Below, one piece after another: positions 6,874-8,877 of a DNA stretch of 8,877 nt. Position 1 is the first letter of the stretch; every line of letters starts with the position of its first letter. Both the position numbers and the translations under genes were made by a program. The DNA is from Burkholderiaceae bacterium (lineage in GTDB: Bacteria > Pseudomonadota > Gammaproteobacteria > Burkholderiales > Burkholderiaceae_F), in contig JACCSD010000156.1 of NCBI GenBank assembly GCA_013813185.1, positions 1 through 8,877 of the forward strand, written 5' to 3'. The notes beneath the pieces are model-generated. The model was not told where the DNA came from and ran no database searches. It saw only the letters and a program-made list of their open reading frames with translations.

Positions 6874-8544
6874 ATGTCGTATCAGGTTCTGGCCCGCAAG
6901 TATCGCCCGCGCGATTTTTCGACTCTGGTCGGGCAGGAACACGTGGTACGTGCGCTGACGCATGCGTTGAGCGAGAACCGGCTGCATCACGCCTATCTGT
7001 TCACCGGCACACGCGGCGTCGGCAAGACCACGCTGGCGCGAATTCTTGCGAAAGCCCTCAACTGCGTCGGCCCGGACGGCAAAGGCGGGATCACTGCGAC
7101 ACCGTGCAATGTGTGCGAGCCATGCACTGCGATCGATGCGGGCCGTTTCGTCGATTACATCGAGATGGACGCTGCGAGCAATCGCGGCGTCGACGAAATG
7201 GTGCAGCTGTTGGAGCGCGCGATGTATGCACCGAGCAGTGCGCGCTTCAAGGTGTACATGATCGACGAGGTGCACCAGTTGTCGCCGCATGCCTTTAACG
7301 CGATGCTGAAGACGCTCGAAGAGCCTCCCGAATACGTCAAGTTCATTCTCGCGACGACCGATCCGCAGAAGGTGCCGGTGACCGTGCTGTCGCGTTGCCT
7401 GCAGTTCAACCTGAAGCAGATGACGCCGTCGGCAATCGCCGGGCATATGACGGAAGTATTGTCCGCGGAAAGAATCGAAGCCGAGCCGCCGGCGCTGCGC
7501 GCACTGGCGCATGCGGCGCGCGGCAGCATGCGCGACGGTTTGTCGCTGCTCGATCAGGCGATCGCGTACGCCGGCGGCACGATCACGCTCGACGCGGTGC
7601 GCGCGATGTTGGGAGCGATCGATCAAGGCACGCTGATAAAGCTTCTCGATGCGATCGCCGCGCGCGACGCGGCTCAGTTTCTGGCGATTGCCGATCAAAT
7701 GAACGAGCGCAGTGCGTCCTTTGCGCAGGCGATGCGGGACCTGGCCAGCTTGCTGCATAGAGTCGCATTGATTCAGCAAGTGCCGAACGCCGCCGATGAT
7801 GAAGTCGATGCCGACGAATTACGCCGTCTGGCATCGACTTTCGCAGCCGACGAACTTCAGTTGTTTTATCAAATCGCATTGCATGGGCGCAATGAGATGC
7901 ATCTGGCGCCTGACGAATATGCCGGCTTCACGATGGCGCTGATGCGCATGCTGGCCTTTGCACCCGCCGAAACGCCGCCAGTGCGTGCCGCGACGGCGTC
8001 GAGGCCCGCCGCGCCTGCAGGCGGGACCACCGCGCCGGCGCGCCGGCCTCGCGCGGACGTGCAGGACGCCGCTGTGCAGCCGCCGCCCAGCGTGCCTGCC
8101 GGAGAGATTGCGCCGTTCGATGGCGACTGGACGGGTCTGGTCGCACAGCTAAAAGTGTCGGGCCTGGTCCGCGAACTCGCGCAGCGCAGCGAGCTGATCT
8201 CACACGAAGGTGATCGCCTGAAACTGCGCGTTCCATTGAAGACGCTGCTCGATGCAGGTGCGCTGCAGAAGCTGCAGGCGGCGGTGAGTGATGCGGTGGG
8301 TCGCCCGATACGCCTCGCGGCAGAGGTCGGAAACACGACCGGCCCGACCTCGGCGGGAATCGCAGACCAGGCGCGCGCCGAGCGACAGCGACAGGCCGAG
8401 GAGTCGATTTATGCCGATCCCTTCGTGCGAGAATTGATCGAGAACTTCGGCGCGCAGGTTGATCCCGCGTCGATTCGTCCGCGCAGCAGTAGTGAGCGTG
8501 ACGGCAGCGAGCGTAACGACAGCGATACGGAAAAGACACCATGA
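6874..8544 (+). CDS. dnaX: DNA polymerase III subunit gamma/tau (clamp loader)
   Basis: This is the ATPase subunit of the DNA polymerase III clamp loader; it opens and places the beta sliding clamp and, as tau, links polymerase cores to the replisome. The N-terminus MSYQVLARKYRP is the family hallmark and fixes the start. Visible: Walker A GTRGVGKT at 45-52; zinc-binding Cys64, Cys78, Cys81 and Cys84; Walker B with Asp131-Glu132; sensor/arginine-finger motif SRC at 173-175; lid and collar domain to about 360; a Pro/Ala-rich linker about 364-412; then a C-terminal domain ending in a charged tail. At 556 residues it is shorter than E. coli tau (643), mostly through the C-terminal part. The first two zinc cysteines are five residues further apart than in E. 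coli. I found no A-rich slippery heptamer like that used in E. coli to make gamma. No Shine-Dalgarno sequence is evident. The stop overlaps the ybaB start. Confidence 0.97.
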   Translation: MSYQVLARKYRPRDFSTLVGQEHVVRALTHALSENRLHHAYLFTGTRGVGKTTLARILAKALNCVGPDGKGGITATPCNVCEPCTAIDAGRFVDYIEMDAASNRGVDEMVQLLERAMYAPSSARFKVYMIDEVHQLSPHAFNAMLKTLEEPPEYVKFILATTDPQKVPVTVLSRCLQFNLKQMTPSAIAGHMTEVLSAERIEAEPPALRALAHAARGSMRDGLSLLDQAIAYAGGTITLDAVRAMLGAIDQGTLIKLLDAIAARDAAQFLAIADQMNERSASFAQAMRDLASLLHRVALIQQVPNAADDEVDADELRRLASTFAADELQLFYQIALHGRNEMHLAPDEYAGFTMALMRMLAFAPAETPPVRAATASRPAAPAGGTTAPARRPRADVQDAAVQPPPSVPAGEIAPFDGDWTGLVAQLKVSGLVRELAQRSELISHEGDRLKLRVPLKTLLDAGALQKLQAAVSDAVGRPIRLAAEVGNTTGPTSAGIADQARAERQRQAEESIYADPFVRELIENFGAQVDPASIRPRSSSERDGSERNDSDTEKTP

Positions 8545-8867
8545 TGAAAGGCCAGATGGCAGGCTTGATGCAGCAGGCGCAGAAGATGCAGGAGGACATG
8601 AAGCGCATGCAGGACGAGCTGGCTAGTACCGAAGTGGAAGGCCAATCGGGCGCGGGCATGGTCAAGGTCACGATGAGCTGCAAGCACGACGTGCGGCGCG
8701 TGGCGATCGATCCGAGCCTCGTGGGCGAAGACAAAGACATGCTCGAAGACCTCGTTGCGGCGGCGTTCAACGATGCCGTTCGCCGCGCCGAAGACGTGTC
8801 TCAGCAGAAAATGGCGTCGGTGACGGCGGGTATGCCACTGCCGCCGGGATTCAAGCTGCCGTTTTAG
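8541..8867 (+). CDS. ybaB: YbaB/EbfC family nucleoid-associated protein
   Basis: This is a small dimeric DNA-binding protein of 108 residues, the usual family length, found in the nucleoid and thought to help organise DNA or repair. Seen: an N-terminal Met/Gln-rich amphipathic helix (GLMQQAQKMQEDM, 8-20) that forms part of the dimer; the E-V-E-G-x-S-G-A-G-M-V-K-V strand region (31-43), the best-conserved part of the family; a long central helix (about 64-90); and a PPGFKLPF C-terminus typical of the family. The start ATG at 8541 overlaps the dnaX stop as ATGA, indicating coupled translation; ATG 8544 is an alternative one codon later. A weak purine stretch (GGAAAAG, 8529-8535) may serve as ribosome binding site. 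The dnaX-ybaB order is conserved in proteobacteria, usually followed by recR, which would lie beyond the window end. Confidence 0.95.
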   Translation: MMKGQMAGLMQQAQKMQEDMKRMQDELASTEVEGQSGAGMVKVTMSCKHDVRRVAIDPSLVGEDKDMLEDLVAAAFNDAVRRAEDVSQQKMASVTAGMPLPPGFKLPF

Positions 8868-8877
8868 TGTCCTCGGT

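Noticed and set aside
6184..7779. Minus-strand open frame of 531 codons
   Set aside because: It runs across the SRP RNA, the acetyltransferase and half of dnaX, has no recognisable domain, and is rich in Arg, His and Gln as expected for the complement of GC-rich coding sequence.
8149..8156. CTAAAAGT in dnaX as a frameshift site
   Set aside because: It has only four A in a row and is read CTA AAA GTG in frame, so it does not make an X XXY YYZ heptamer.
1..8877. CRISPR array, insertion sequence, phage att site, defence or toxin-antitoxin system
   Set aside because: No spaced direct repeats, terminal inverted repeats, transposase, integrase or small toxin-like gene pair was found. The AddAB-like pair is a repair complex in a housekeeping setting.

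Overview
The window looks like a chromosomal segment of a GC-rich betaproteobacterium, most likely Burkholderiales. This rests on high G+C with strong G/C third-position bias, the style of the AddB-like and AddA-like proteins, the DnaX C-terminus, and the dnaX-ybaB order. The genus cannot be fixed from the sequence alone. No insertion sequence, phage, CRISPR array, tRNA, rRNA or plasmid feature is visible, so this is a housekeeping region and not an accessory island.

Layout. Positions 1-2663 (+) hold the 3' part of an AddB-like nuclease subunit that enters from upstream of the window. It has a complete PD-(D/E)XK nuclease centre and a four-cysteine iron-sulfur signature. Its end overlaps by 11 bases the start of an AddA/RecB-like UvrD-type helicase-nuclease (2653-6141, +). 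The two together should form a two-subunit, two-nuclease, one-motor complex for processing double-strand break ends before RecA loading. Positions 6142-6378 hold no protein gene. They contain a convergent terminator-like hairpin (6153-6178) and, on the minus strand, a small-type signal recognition particle RNA (4.5S RNA, ffs, about 6228-6323) with a probable -10 box just upstream. A GNAT acetyltransferase resembling the spermidine/thialysine acetyltransferase family follows (6379-6864, +). Nine bases later come dnaX (6874-8544, +; clamp-loader tau subunit) and ybaB (8541-8867, +; nucleoid-associated protein), joined by an ATGA overlap. In many proteobacteria recR comes next, but the window ends 10 bases after ybaB.

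The genes fall into DNA replication and repair (AddAB-like complex, DnaX, YbaB), with a protein-targeting RNA and a small acetyltransferase inserted between. I found no convincing new protein system. The least ordinary feature is the 3' flank of the SRP RNA. The RNA's 3' closing strand can also pair with a downstream copy of its complement in a 16-bp hairpin, giving a set of mutually exclusive pairings that resembles an attenuator.
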